The notes under the pieces: model-generated
What the model was told of the DNA's origin: nothing
Databases searched by the model: none
What the model saw: the letters and a program-made list of their open reading frames with translations, nothing else
In this document: piece after piece, positions 24,281 to 31,973 of the stretch
Numbering within the stretch: position 1 is the first letter of the stretch
Layout: each line of letters starts with the position of its first letter
Program-made: the position numbers and the translations under genes
Assembly (NCBI GenBank): GCA_902801415.1
Contig: CADCIK010000017.1
Span: 1-33,083 of the forward strand
DNA length: 33,083 nt
Direction of reading: 5' to 3'
Origin: an uncultured Lachnospiraceae bacterium
Lineage (GTDB): Bacteria > Bacillota > Clostridia > Lachnospirales > Lachnospiraceae

Positions 24281-25882
24281 TCATTTTTTACCGATCTCTT
24301 CCAGATAATCTTCCGCGTCACGGATAAAGCTTGCGATGATCAGAATGATGACCAGTCCGATCGGAAAGGCCGCAATGATCGAAACTGTCTGCAGATTGTT
24401 CATAGATCCCTCACTGAAGATCAGCGCAATAGGAAGCATGATCAGAAGGATCGCCCAGAAGAGTTTCATGCGGGTTCCGGCCTCCTGTCCCTCTTTCAGT
24501 TCGCGATAGCTGTATTGGGAGGCAACAAGTGTTATGCCGTCAAAGCTCGTCGCGTAGAACGCGATCATGGACGTGATCAGGACCACCAGCACGATCCGCC
24601 ACATAGGCAGCGTCTGGATCACTGCGATCACAGTCGCGTAAAGATCACCTCCGCACTGTTCAAAAAACCCCAATACATCAAAAGTTCCGTGCATCTGAAG
24701 GCCAAGGCCGTAATTGCCGAGAATGATAAAAGAGATCAGCGTGCTCGCCACACCGAATATATAGGTGCCGAGGATCACCTGCTTCACCGTTCTTCCGCGG
24801 CTGATGCTTCCCATAAAGAAGGGGGACGCCACTGCCCAGACCATCCAGTAAGCCCAGAAGAATATGGTCCAGTTCTGCGGGAAATTGGTCTCCCGCAAAG
24901 GGTCGGTCCAGGTACTGAGCGCGATAAAATTCTGCATCATATTGCCGAGGGCTGAAAATCCGGTCTCAATGATGTACACCGGCTGGCCTCCGAACAGAAG
25001 GATATAGCCCAGCAGTGCGCCGAAAAGCGCCATACAGGCGTTGGCAAGCCAGGATACTCCCTTGATCCCCTTCAGGACTGCGATCGTATAAACCAGGCAG
25101 ATCACGATCAGGATGGCAATTGTCATAAACTTGGATCCGGGAATGCCGAACAAGGTCGTGAGCGCCAGGGATAAGAGAGGCGTCGCAACTGAGAAAGTTG
25201 TAGCTGTGCCTGCGATCAGCGCGATCACAGCCAGAATATCGATCAGCTTTCCCTGCCACTTGTCTGTTTTGGCGCCTAATATTGGCCGGCATGCCTCGCT
25301 GTACTTTTGTTTGGTGCGCTTTCTTACGTGCAGCATAAAGCCGAAGCAGGCTGCGAGCATGGCGTAAAAGCTCCACGGGATATATCCCCAGTGAAAGAGC
25401 GGATAGGTACTGGCCCAGTCCTGGATGGATCCCATCTTCGCGATGTGTTCTTCCTGCGCGTAGGAGATCCACTCGCAAAAGGAATAAAAAAGGATATCCG
25501 CAGCCAGTCCGCATGTAAATACCATGGCGCCCCAGGTAAAGAACTTGTACTGAGGCTTCTCGCCGGGCTTGCCCAGCGTGATCTGTCCGATCGGCGAAAA
25601 GCTCACCCACAGCGAGACGATCAGGACGCCGAGTCCCACGACCAGATAATACGTGCCCATCTCATTGCCCAGAAATCCCCGGATCGCACTGAGCGCACTG
25701 GTGGACTGCTCCGGCTTTATAATAAAGAAAAGACACAGCGCAAAAATTGCCGCAAAGGGATAAATGGTCGTGGCCGGATCGATGAGGCGGCCGGGAGACG
25801 GTTCTTTTCCGCTTTGTCCGTTTCCTGCGCTCTTCTGTAAAGCACGTACCGTATTGCTTCCTGCATTGGATCGTTTACTCAT
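24281..25882 (-). CDS. BCCT-family transporter (choline/betaine/carnitine type)
   Basis: A 533-residue, 12-helix transporter. The signature of the betaine/carnitine/choline family is present: FFWAYWMVWAVASPFFMG followed by SRGRTVKQVILG, and earlier FFTWGAMVFTCGLAADILFY and FHWGYIPWSFYAML blocks with the aromatic residues of the substrate path. It is the last gene of the operon with two LicC-type cytidylyltransferase domains and a choline-kinase-type domain, 26 nt after licC, so choline (or ethanolamine-like or betaine) uptake to feed CDP-choline synthesis is the likely role. In classical lic1 loci the permease is LicB, from a different family, so this is a non-orthologous replacement. GGAG lies 7 nt before the ATG. 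A polar N-terminal tail of about 40 residues precedes the first helix. Confidence 0.9.
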   Translation of the reverse strand: MSKRSNAGSNTVRALQKSAGNGQSGKEPSPGRLIDPATTIYPFAAIFALCLFFIIKPEQSTSALSAIRGFLGNEMGTYYLVVGLGVLIVSLWVSFSPIGQITLGKPGEKPQYKFFTWGAMVFTCGLAADILFYSFCEWISYAQEEHIAKMGSIQDWASTYPLFHWGYIPWSFYAMLAACFGFMLHVRKRTKQKYSEACRPILGAKTDKWQGKLIDILAVIALIAGTATTFSVATPLLSLALTTLFGIPGSKFMTIAILIVICLVYTIAVLKGIKGVSWLANACMALFGALLGYILLFGGQPVYIIETGFSALGNMMQNFIALSTWTDPLRETNFPQNWTIFFWAYWMVWAVASPFFMGSISRGRTVKQVILGTYIFGVASTLISFIILGNYGLGLQMHGTFDVLGFFEQCGGDLYATVIAVIQTLPMWRIVLVVLITSMIAFYATSFDGITLVASQYSYRELKEGQEAGTRMKLFWAILLIMLPIALIFSEGSMNNLQTVSIIAAFPIGLVIILIIASFIRDAEDYLEEIGKK

Positions 25883-25908
25883 ATGTTTTCTCCAGACTTT
25901 CTTCTTAA

Positions 25909-26616
25909 TTAAATATCGGCATAGGTCGGGTCCGCAGCGATCAGTTCTTCAAGACTGTCGATCTCTATGATGTCCTCTGCCCGCATAGGGCGGATGCCAA
26001 GTGTATATTCCTCCGGATGACAGAACATAGCTACGTCGTCCCAGTAGATCTGCCGGTTCTTTTTAACATCAAATTCCAGTTCCAGATGCTTTTTCAATTT
26101 CGCGCCGTCTTCCGCTGACCACCGGCTGATGCTGTAGAGCTGCCAGCCGCGGCTTCCTCCCGTCCTGGAGCAACCCGTCACGATCCCGTTCTCCACGGTC
26201 ATGAGCCATTCCGTCGTCTCTTCGTCAGTCCACACCGCATTGTAACCGGACCGCTCAAATTCCGGCGCCAGGATAGAGGGATCATAGATGATCTGGTCTC
26301 CGTCCAGGATCATGCAGTCTTCCAGATGGTCTCTGACCGCATACAGTGAGGAAATGTTATTGCAGGTCTCATAGTATGGATTTTCGATCAGCTCTACCCC
26401 CGGATAAAGGATCTTCAATTCCTCAAACTGTTCCTTGAGATGACCGACTACAATATAGATCTCCAAGATCCCGTTGGCTCGCAGCCCTTCTATAACAGAA
26501 TCGATCATACGCCTTCCATTTACACGGATCAGCGGTTTGGGAACCTTCTCCGTGAGCGGATGCATCCGCTCTCCTTTTCCGGCCGCCATGATGATCGCTC
26601 TCACTGCCTTATGCAT
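25909..26616 (-). CDS. licC: LicC-like phosphocholine cytidylyltransferase
   Basis: A 235-residue nucleotidyltransferase. The NTP-binding signature AIIMAAGKGERMHPLTEKVP is followed by KPLIRVNGRRMIDSVIE, and LicC-like blocks include NPYYETCNNISSLYAV, ILDGDQIIYDPSIL (metal aspartates) and IYWDDVAMF, ending in IEIDSLEELIAAD. It resembles pneumococcal LicC in length and block order; that enzyme makes CDP-choline from CTP and phosphocholine. Its start overlaps the end of the upstream fusion gene by 8 nt, so the two are co-translated. It is the second cytidylyltransferase of the operon, because the fusion protein already has one. Confidence 0.88.
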   Translation of the reverse strand: MHKAVRAIIMAAGKGERMHPLTEKVPKPLIRVNGRRMIDSVIEGLRANGILEIYIVVGHLKEQFEELKILYPGVELIENPYYETCNNISSLYAVRDHLEDCMILDGDQIIYDPSILAPEFERSGYNAVWTDEETTEWLMTVENGIVTGCSRTGGSRGWQLYSISRWSAEDGAKLKKHLELEFDVKKNRQIYWDDVAMFCHPEEYTLGIRPMRAEDIIEIDSLEELIAADPTYADI

Positions 26617-28456
26617 TCCTGTCTTCCTCCATTTCGCGTATCATTTCTGCCGCATAGCGGTAATAGTCCTTAGCATAGCGGTACTGCCGCAATGAGTATT
26701 CACCGAATTCCACGCCGAGGAGCAGCTTGTACTCACACCAGTTGCTCCACAGAAGACCGCAGGCCGCGATATAGGCGTAGATCTTAGCCACTGTTATCGC
26801 CGGCACACCGGCGGGCGCGTCAGGAACATCCGGATTCCCATTACCCCTCATCTCTTTGTTACATTCATCCAGCTCGGCTCTATCTGTGTCAAAATACAGC
26901 CCGATCAGCCGGTCCACTCTGCTCTTGTCATAAAGGCTGTAGATACAGAACATGGCGATATCCACATGCGGATCCTGCATGCCCGCGTATTCCCAGTCCG
27001 TCAGCTGCAGCTGCTCTTTTCCGTCCGCGCCTTTATAAAACAGGAAATTGTCCGGTACAGCGTCGATGTGCGTCAATACTTTGGCACCCGCATATCTGTC
27101 GATAAAAGGTTTCAGGGAGAGCACTCTCTCTTTGGTCCTCCTGTAATCTCTGTAAACCGAAGGCTGGCCGTTCCGCAGTCCCTCGTAGAACTCGATCTGA
27201 CCGAATATGTCAAAATCATGCCCGACCTCGATCTTCATCCCGTGGAAGCTGCGGAGCCTTTTCATACACCGCTTCAGGTCATCCACGGATTCCGCGTCGC
27301 AGACGCGCACGCCTTCCAGATAGCGCGTGATCTTATAGCCTGTCACCGGATCTATGTAGACGGGATCATCACAGAGCCCTTTACCGGAGATCGCGCGGTA
27401 TACGTCTGCCTCTTTTGCGCGGTCGATCAGCTTGTCCGTCCCCTCTCCGGGCACGCGCATGATGTACTTGCCGCCGCGGCAGGTAAACAGGAAAGAGCGG
27501 TTGGTCATGCCCTTCTTGAGCACTTCGATCTCCCTGATCTCCTCGACGCCGCAGGAAAAAACCCGCGCGATCACATCCATCACTTCGGAGCGGAGCTGGC
27601 TGGATCCTCTGTCCAGTTCACGAAGCTGCTCATAGGTATTGATCTCTACTGCCTCTCCTGCCGGCACTGTTTTGGCCGGGACGATCATCTTCCCTCTCTC
27701 GTAGAGAGCCTCTTCCCAGAAAGCGCCGTCCTTTCCGAAAGTTCCGCAGAGCGCGCGGATCCGCTCGCGCACGACTGCAGCGTCTTCCCCCTGCAGATAG
27801 GCGATGCCGATCATAGCGTTTCCGGATGTACCGGCCGCTACCAGCTCCCGCTTCCGGTTTACACGGACGTCGCTGTCCGGATCCTCTCTGTCACTGACCA
27901 TATACCAGGAGTAGAGCTCGCGGCTGCTGAAAGGATTGGCCGCGCACCAGATATCACAGGGGACAATATAGGCGTTGTCGATATGGTCCAGTACCAGTTT
28001 CATGGAGTAGAGATTGTTCCTGGACGCGTAATCCCGGTTGATGACCAGCTGCACGCCGTACTCATCGATCAGGTAGTCGAACTTCTCTTTCATGAAGCCG
28101 GCGACCACATAGATCTCATAAATGCCCGCCTCGTGGAGCTGGCAGATCTGCCGCTCGATCAGGGTCTGCCCGTTTACCTCCAGGAGCGCCTTGGGCGACT
28201 CCAGGTTGATGGGCACCATCCGCATGCCGAATCCCGCTGCCAGAATGACCGCCCTGCGCGGTCTTCTCTTCTCTCCCAGCTCTATGGCCTTGTCAGTCAG
28301 CTGCATCGCGTCATTCAGATATCCCGCTTTGGCAAGATTTCTCAGCGACCTGTTGACAACGCCCAGTGAATGCCCCGACTCCTCTGCGAGGATCCGCTGG
28401 CTCACAAAGGGCTTGTCCATTAATACTTTCATAATATCTAATTCTTGAATGTTCAC
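26609..28456 (-). CDS. Fusion: winged HTH + LicC-like cytidylyltransferase + LicA-like choline kinase
   Basis: A 615-residue three-domain protein. Residues 1-60 form a winged-helix domain (LDIMKVLMDKPFVSQRILAE, then VVNRSLRNLAKAGYL as the recognition helix region). Residues about 68-285 form a nucleotidyltransferase with AVILAAGFGMRM, SPKALLEVNG, NRDYASRNNLYSM and CDIW in the place of the metal aspartate. Residues about 295-610 form a choline/ethanolamine kinase-type phosphotransferase with VLTHIDAVPDNF (His463, Asp465, Asn470) and LTDWEYAG (Asp487, Glu489). The start is GTG at 28454-28456, 5 nt after GGAGG; an in-frame TTG four codons earlier overlaps that site. Together it could convert choline to CDP-choline and sense the pathway. 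The order HTH, nucleotidyltransferase, kinase parallels NadR. Substrate is inferred from family and neighbours. Confidence 0.9.
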   Translation of the reverse strand: MNIQELDIMKVLMDKPFVSQRILAEESGHSLGVVNRSLRNLAKAGYLNDAMQLTDKAIELGEKRRPRRAVILAAGFGMRMVPINLESPKALLEVNGQTLIERQICQLHEAGIYEIYVVAGFMKEKFDYLIDEYGVQLVINRDYASRNNLYSMKLVLDHIDNAYIVPCDIWCAANPFSSRELYSWYMVSDREDPDSDVRVNRKRELVAAGTSGNAMIGIAYLQGEDAAVVRERIRALCGTFGKDGAFWEEALYERGKMIVPAKTVPAGEAVEINTYEQLRELDRGSSQLRSEVMDVIARVFSCGVEEIREIEVLKKGMTNRSFLFTCRGGKYIMRVPGEGTDKLIDRAKEADVYRAISGKGLCDDPVYIDPVTGYKITRYLEGVRVCDAESVDDLKRCMKRLRSFHGMKIEVGHDFDIFGQIEFYEGLRNGQPSVYRDYRRTKERVLSLKPFIDRYAGAKVLTHIDAVPDNFLFYKGADGKEQLQLTDWEYAGMQDPHVDIAMFCIYSLYDKSRVDRLIGLYFDTDRAELDECNKEMRGNGNPDVPDAPAGVPAITVAKIYAYIAACGLLWSNWCEYKLLLGVEFGEYSLRQYRYAKDYYRYAAEMIREMEEDRNA

Positions 28457-28493
28457 GAACACCTCCAATTCGCATTTTGGTGAACTTTATACA

Positions 28494-28522
28494 ATAATAA
28501 GACAGAGCTTCAGCTCTGTCAA
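28494..28522 (-). promoter_or_regulatory. Strong promoter of the lic operon with a 20-nt palindromic operator
   Basis: Minus strand TTGACA (28517-28522, consensus), 17-nt spacer, TATTAT (28494-28499). A perfect inverted repeat, GACAGAGCT-TC-AGCTCTGTC (28501-28520), fills the spacer and part of the -35 box. The layout is that of a repressor operator. Candidate binders are the HTH domain of the operon's own first protein or an unlinked regulator. Confidence 0.75.
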
Positions 28523-28534
28523 GTTTACTATGTG

Positions 28535-28597
28535 TTGACAACGCCCTTCCGTCGTGCTATTGTAATATTGTATTAAGTATCTAATACAGTATTACAA
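28535..28597 (+). promoter_or_regulatory. Promoter and long inverted-repeat operator of the GntR-ABC operon
   Basis: Plus strand TTGACA (28535-28540), 17-nt spacer, TATTGT (28558-28563) with a TG one base upstream (extended -10). A 16-bp inverted repeat with one mismatch (28560-28575 and 28582-28597, 6-nt centre) overlaps the -10 and the start point. Its inner part reads TGTATTA...TAATACA. This is the expected position for autorepression by the YtrA-type GntR protein encoded just downstream. Confidence 0.7.
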
Positions 28598-28633
28598 TAA
28601 TACAAAATCAGAACAGTTGAAACGGAGGATGAC

Positions 28634-29014
28634 ATGGGATGGAATTTTAATGACAATACTCCCATTTATCTGCAGATCATAAACGGTCTGCAGAGAGAGA
28701 TCGCAAGCGGTGCGTATCCGCCGGGTTCGCGGCTTGCGTCCGTCCGCGAACTTGCATTGGAAGCGGGCGTCAACCCCAACACGATGCAGCGGGCACTGGC
28801 AGAGCTTGAACGACAGGGACTTGTCAACAGCCAGCGCACTGCCGGACGATTTGTAACAGAAGATACAGCCGCGCTTTCAGCGCTGCGCAGATCTATGAGC
28901 GATGAGATCATCGCAGATTTTTTCCGCAGCATGCAAAGCCTCGGCCTTAGTAATGAAGAGATCCTTTCCCTTGTACAGGACTGGGTCCTTGAACACAGTA
29001 AGGAGGAACACTGA
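28634..29014 (+). CDS. GntR-family repressor, YtrA subfamily
   Basis: A 126-residue regulator with the winged-helix domain of GntR proteins (residues about 10-76): PIYLQIINGLQREIASGAYP, PGSRLASVRELALEAGVNPN and TMQRALAELERQGLV. Only a short helical C-terminal part follows (about 50 residues), as in the YtrA subfamily, which has no separate ligand domain and usually controls a linked ABC transporter. GGAGG lies 6 nt before the ATG. It is the first gene of a three-gene operon, ending one base before the ATPase start, and an inverted repeat covers its promoter. In Bacillus subtilis the YtrA operon responds to lipid II-targeting antibiotics; the trigger here is unknown. Confidence 0.94.
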   Translation: MGWNFNDNTPIYLQIINGLQREIASGAYPPGSRLASVRELALEAGVNPNTMQRALAELERQGLVNSQRTAGRFVTEDTAALSALRRSMSDEIIADFFRSMQSLGLSNEEILSLVQDWVLEHSKEEH

Positions 29015-29015
29015 T

Positions 29016-29720
29016 ATGAGTATGCTGGAATGCACCGCTCTTTCCAAGAATTACGGAAGCGTAGAGGCTCTTCGTTCGATCGACCTCACGCTGGAAAGCG
29101 GAAGGATCGTCGGACTTGTAGGGCCCAACGGGAGCGGGAAGACAACGCTGATCAAGCTGGCGCAGCACCTGCTCACCCCCACATCCGGCATGATCACGAT
29201 CGACGGCATGATCCCCGGACCTCAGACGAAAGCGATCGTCTCCTATCTTCCGGACCGCGATTTTCTCCCGCAGTGGATGAATCTGGACGAACTGATGACC
29301 TTCTACCACGATTTCTTTCCGGACTTTAACCCTGCGAAAGCGGCAGACATGCTCGACACGCTCGGCGTATCAGGGAGACAGCCTTTGGGAAAGATGTCCA
29401 AGGGCACACGGGAAAAGGTCCAGCTTATCTTCACTATGAGCCGGGAGGCCAAGGTGTATCTTCTGGATGAGCCGATCGCAGGCGTGGATCCGGCGACGAG
29501 AGACTATATACTGCGGACGATCCTCTCCAATTATTCGGAGAACGCGCTGGTCCTGATCTCCACACACCTGATCACGGATGTGGAGCCCATCCTCGACGAA
29601 GTCGTCTTTTTGCAGAAGGGAACGATTGAACTGCACGAAAATGCCGATGCCCTGCGCGAGAGAACAGGCAAGAGCATCGACGGATATTTCCGGGAGGTAT
29701 ACAGATGCTGGGGAAATTGA
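29016..29720 (+). CDS. ABC transporter ATP-binding protein
   Basis: A 234-residue ATPase of the EcsA/BcrA type. Walker A GPNGSGKTT (residues 36-44), a degenerate signature KMSKGTREK (126-134, in place of LSGGQ), Walker B VYLLDEP (147-153), D-loop GVDPATRD and the H-loop histidine in ISTHLITD (His184). The start is ATG 29016-29018, directly after the gntR stop, with AGGAGG 9 nt upstream; a longer reading frame upstream only overlaps gntR. The last 16 nt overlap the permease gene. With the YtrA-type repressor it probably forms a small export or resistance system. Confidence 0.95.
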   Translation: MSMLECTALSKNYGSVEALRSIDLTLESGRIVGLVGPNGSGKTTLIKLAQHLLTPTSGMITIDGMIPGPQTKAIVSYLPDRDFLPQWMNLDELMTFYHDFFPDFNPAKAADMLDTLGVSGRQPLGKMSKGTREKVQLIFTMSREAKVYLLDEPIAGVDPATRDYILRTILSNYSENALVLISTHLITDVEPILDEVVFLQKGTIELHENADALRERTGKSIDGYFREVYRCWGN

Positions 29721-30508
29721 TCGGATATGAAACTAAGGCTTTCGGGCGCATTATGGTGCCCCTCTATATTGCTATGCTTGCCTTCGCCCTCTTCACGGGC
29801 CTGAGCATCCGCTTTGTTCCGGAGGATATCATGCAGGGACTTCCGGGCGTTCTGATCGGTATGCTCTACGGCGTCCTGATGATGGCGATCATCATCATGA
29901 CCTGCGTGCTCTCTGTCACGCGCTTCTACAAGAATCTTCTCGGGCAGGAAGGTTATCTGATGTTCTCCCTGCCCACAGACACTGCGACACTGATCGTCTC
30001 CAAGGTCATCAGTGTTTTGATCTGGACCGGCTTCAGCACGATCGTCGCATTTATGGCCATAGCGCTCTCAGCGCTCGGCGCGGGCGGCATCGAGGCCTTC
30101 AGGGAACTGCTGCACTTTTTCAGGCATCCTGAGATCCTGCAGCACCTGAGTCAGATCTCCGGTGTGCTCATACTCACCGTTTTGATGATCATCGCGGGAA
30201 CAGCCGCTTCCATAGTCCGCATCTACGCCGGCATCGCGATCGGCCATCAGTTCAATGATCACCGGATCCTGTTCAGTATCGTCGCGCTGATCGCTTTCAA
30301 TATCATCGGGACGATCTGGTCCACGCTGCTCAGCACCTTTGGCTTTTATACCGGTGTGTTTGAATCCTTATCCCGCATTTTCGAAGCGGATACCGTGCAG
30401 GGCATCTGCATCGCTCAGACGGGCATGATCGGAGTTCTCCTCTTCCAGGTGGCCCTGTTCGGCATCCTTACATGGGTACTGCTGGACCGCAGGCTGAATC
30501 TTGAATGA
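29705..30508 (+). CDS. ABC transporter permease subunit
   Basis: A 267-residue membrane protein with about six helices (near residues 18-38, 50-72, 100-125, 155-178, 195-215 and 240-260). It starts inside the ATPase gene (16-nt overlap) with GGAGG 7 nt before the ATG and is the last gene of the operon. The sequence has no motif that reveals a substrate; the block RFYKNLLGQEGYLMFSLP, between helices two and three, recurs in permeases paired with YtrA-type GntR regulators. Function as an antimicrobial or lipid exporter is inference. Confidence 0.9.
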   Translation: MLGKLIGYETKAFGRIMVPLYIAMLAFALFTGLSIRFVPEDIMQGLPGVLIGMLYGVLMMAIIIMTCVLSVTRFYKNLLGQEGYLMFSLPTDTATLIVSKVISVLIWTGFSTIVAFMAIALSALGAGGIEAFRELLHFFRHPEILQHLSQISGVLILTVLMIIAGTAASIVRIYAGIAIGHQFNDHRILFSIVALIAFNIIGTIWSTLLSTFGFYTGVFESLSRIFEADTVQGICIAQTGMIGVLLFQVALFGILTWVLLDRRLNLE

Positions 30509-30527
30509 CCTTAACGATTTTAAATAA

Positions 30528-30585
30528 AGCCATATCCGGTCAGGATGCAAGCACATTACACTCCGGGCCGGATATGGCTTTTTAT
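30528..30585. terminator. Bidirectional terminator between convergent operons
   Basis: A 12-bp perfect stem (AGCCATATCCGG at 30528-30539 and its complement at 30568-30579) with a 28-nt loop. It is followed by TTTTATTATT on the plus strand and by TTATTT on the minus strand. It lies between the permease stop (30508) and the stop of the membrane protein on the other strand. Confidence 0.75.
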
Positions 30586-31973
30586 TATTTACCTGTCATC
30601 ATCGATCCCGCCATAAACGGGAAAGCCATGATCAGAAGCAGTATATATCGTGTTGATGCAACCGGTGCTATAAACAGGAACAGGATCTGTACAATATATG
30701 GAAGCAGGAACAAGATCCTCTCCTTTTTCGGAAGAACCGCAGCGAGCAGAACACATAGGATCGCAGCCCATACATAAAAGCTTTTCTGGAACAGAAGTCC
30801 TATGACCGGTGTATCCGCCATTCCGGTGATCAACCGGTTCATCATATCCCTCAACTCTTTTGATCCGGCGCAGTGCAGGTCAAAAGCTTCGTTCTCCTTT
30901 AACAGCTTGACATTGCCGGCCAGTCTCGGCATATACTCGTGCCCGCCCGGTACCGGAATGAAATAACTCCCCGTTATTCTCATTGTGGCATTCCAATATG
31001 CGCGTGGATGTTTAAAAAACATGAAGAACCAGGTTTTGATATAGCGCTTTACAGACTCCGATGAAGCATTCTGATCAAAGCGGAATTTCACGCCATCCTG
31101 TGAAATCGGATCATACAGATCACTAAGTTCCTCATATGGAAGGACTTCACTGATCGCTTCAATTTCCTCTGCGGTTATTTCCTGCGGATACTCCTTCACA
31201 CAGCAGGCCGTTTGCTGCAGCATAAATCCCAGCATCTCCTGCTTTCCTGACGGCGCTACATGAAAAGCAGGCAGTACGATCCCGGATATAACAGTCAGAT
31301 ACAGGATCGCCGGCAGAGCAAACGATGCCGCGGCACAGTACCACGCGCGTCTGTAATACAAGATCAGAAACAGCGCGCAAAAGAGCAGTATATAGGCGCC
31401 GACATTCTTTGTGAAGGTTAACAATACGTTCACAGCGAAAAGGCGCACCATAAACATCCCGTTTTTTAATAATTTACCTCCGCTCATGACAATCCGGAAC
31501 AGCATTACACAAAGAATCGTCCCTATGATCGCAAAGAGCGAGTCTTTGCTCATTGTGATCGTCCATATGGAAATAAGCGGTATAAAAGCAAAAGCAGCGC
31601 CCGCTGTTAGCAGCACTGCTTTATGAACATACCCGGAAAGGACGATCATACTATATGCTGCGACAGCCGATCCCAATACCGTCTGCAGGAGTATATAGAT
31701 AAAAAATCCGGTATTTTGGCTTCCCAGCAGCTCGCCCAATCTCACCGCGCCGCCCATAAGTAATGTGTACAGCACTCCGTGATGGTTAGTGAGGATGGCC
31801 CCCGGAACATTGCTGAGGGATGCTGCAAAAGTCGGATACCCGTAAAACTGCAGGATCGAACTGGCCGTATCATAGATCATTAAACCGGGATAATACGCGA
31901 TCAGATACGGGATCCGGCAGATTATGAATATTACAGTAAGAAGAACGACTGATAACTTGTTGTTATTCTTCAT
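30585..31973 (-). CDS. Polytopic membrane protein, DUF6020/GT-C glycosyltransferase-like
   Basis: A 462-residue protein with about ten membrane helices. After the first helix comes YYPGLMIYDTASSILQFYGY and then TNHHGVLYTLLMGGAVRLGE, a pattern seen in GT-C-like proteins of the DUF6020 group, where an acidic residue after the first helix acts in transfer from a lipid-linked sugar. A large loop (about residues 255-360) precedes the last helices. I chose ATG 31971-31973, which overlaps the preceding GT2 gene by 11 nt; the frame extends 33 codons further upstream into that gene, with Arg/Cys-rich sequence that is not convincing. The neighbour is a polyprenyl-phosphate-type GT2, so the pair may add a sugar side group outside the cell. 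The family call is tentative. Confidence 0.75.
   Translation of the reverse strand: MKNNNKLSVVLLTVIFIICRIPYLIAYYPGLMIYDTASSILQFYGYPTFAASLSNVPGAILTNHHGVLYTLLMGGAVRLGELLGSQNTGFFIYILLQTVLGSAVAAYSMIVLSGYVHKAVLLTAGAAFAFIPLISIWTITMSKDSLFAIIGTILCVMLFRIVMSGGKLLKNGMFMVRLFAVNVLLTFTKNVGAYILLFCALFLILYYRRAWYCAAASFALPAILYLTVISGIVLPAFHVAPSGKQEMLGFMLQQTACCVKEYPQEITAEEIEAISEVLPYEELSDLYDPISQDGVKFRFDQNASSESVKRYIKTWFFMFFKHPRAYWNATMRITGSYFIPVPGGHEYMPRLAGNVKLLKENEAFDLHCAGSKELRDMMNRLITGMADTPVIGLLFQKSFYVWAAILCVLLAAVLPKKERILFLLPYIVQILFLFIAPVASTRYILLLIMAFPFMAGSMMTGK

Noticed and set aside
26966-28369. A 467-codon plus-strand frame opposite the lic fusion gene
   Set aside because: Antisense shadow of a gene with three recognisable domains; no ribosome binding site.
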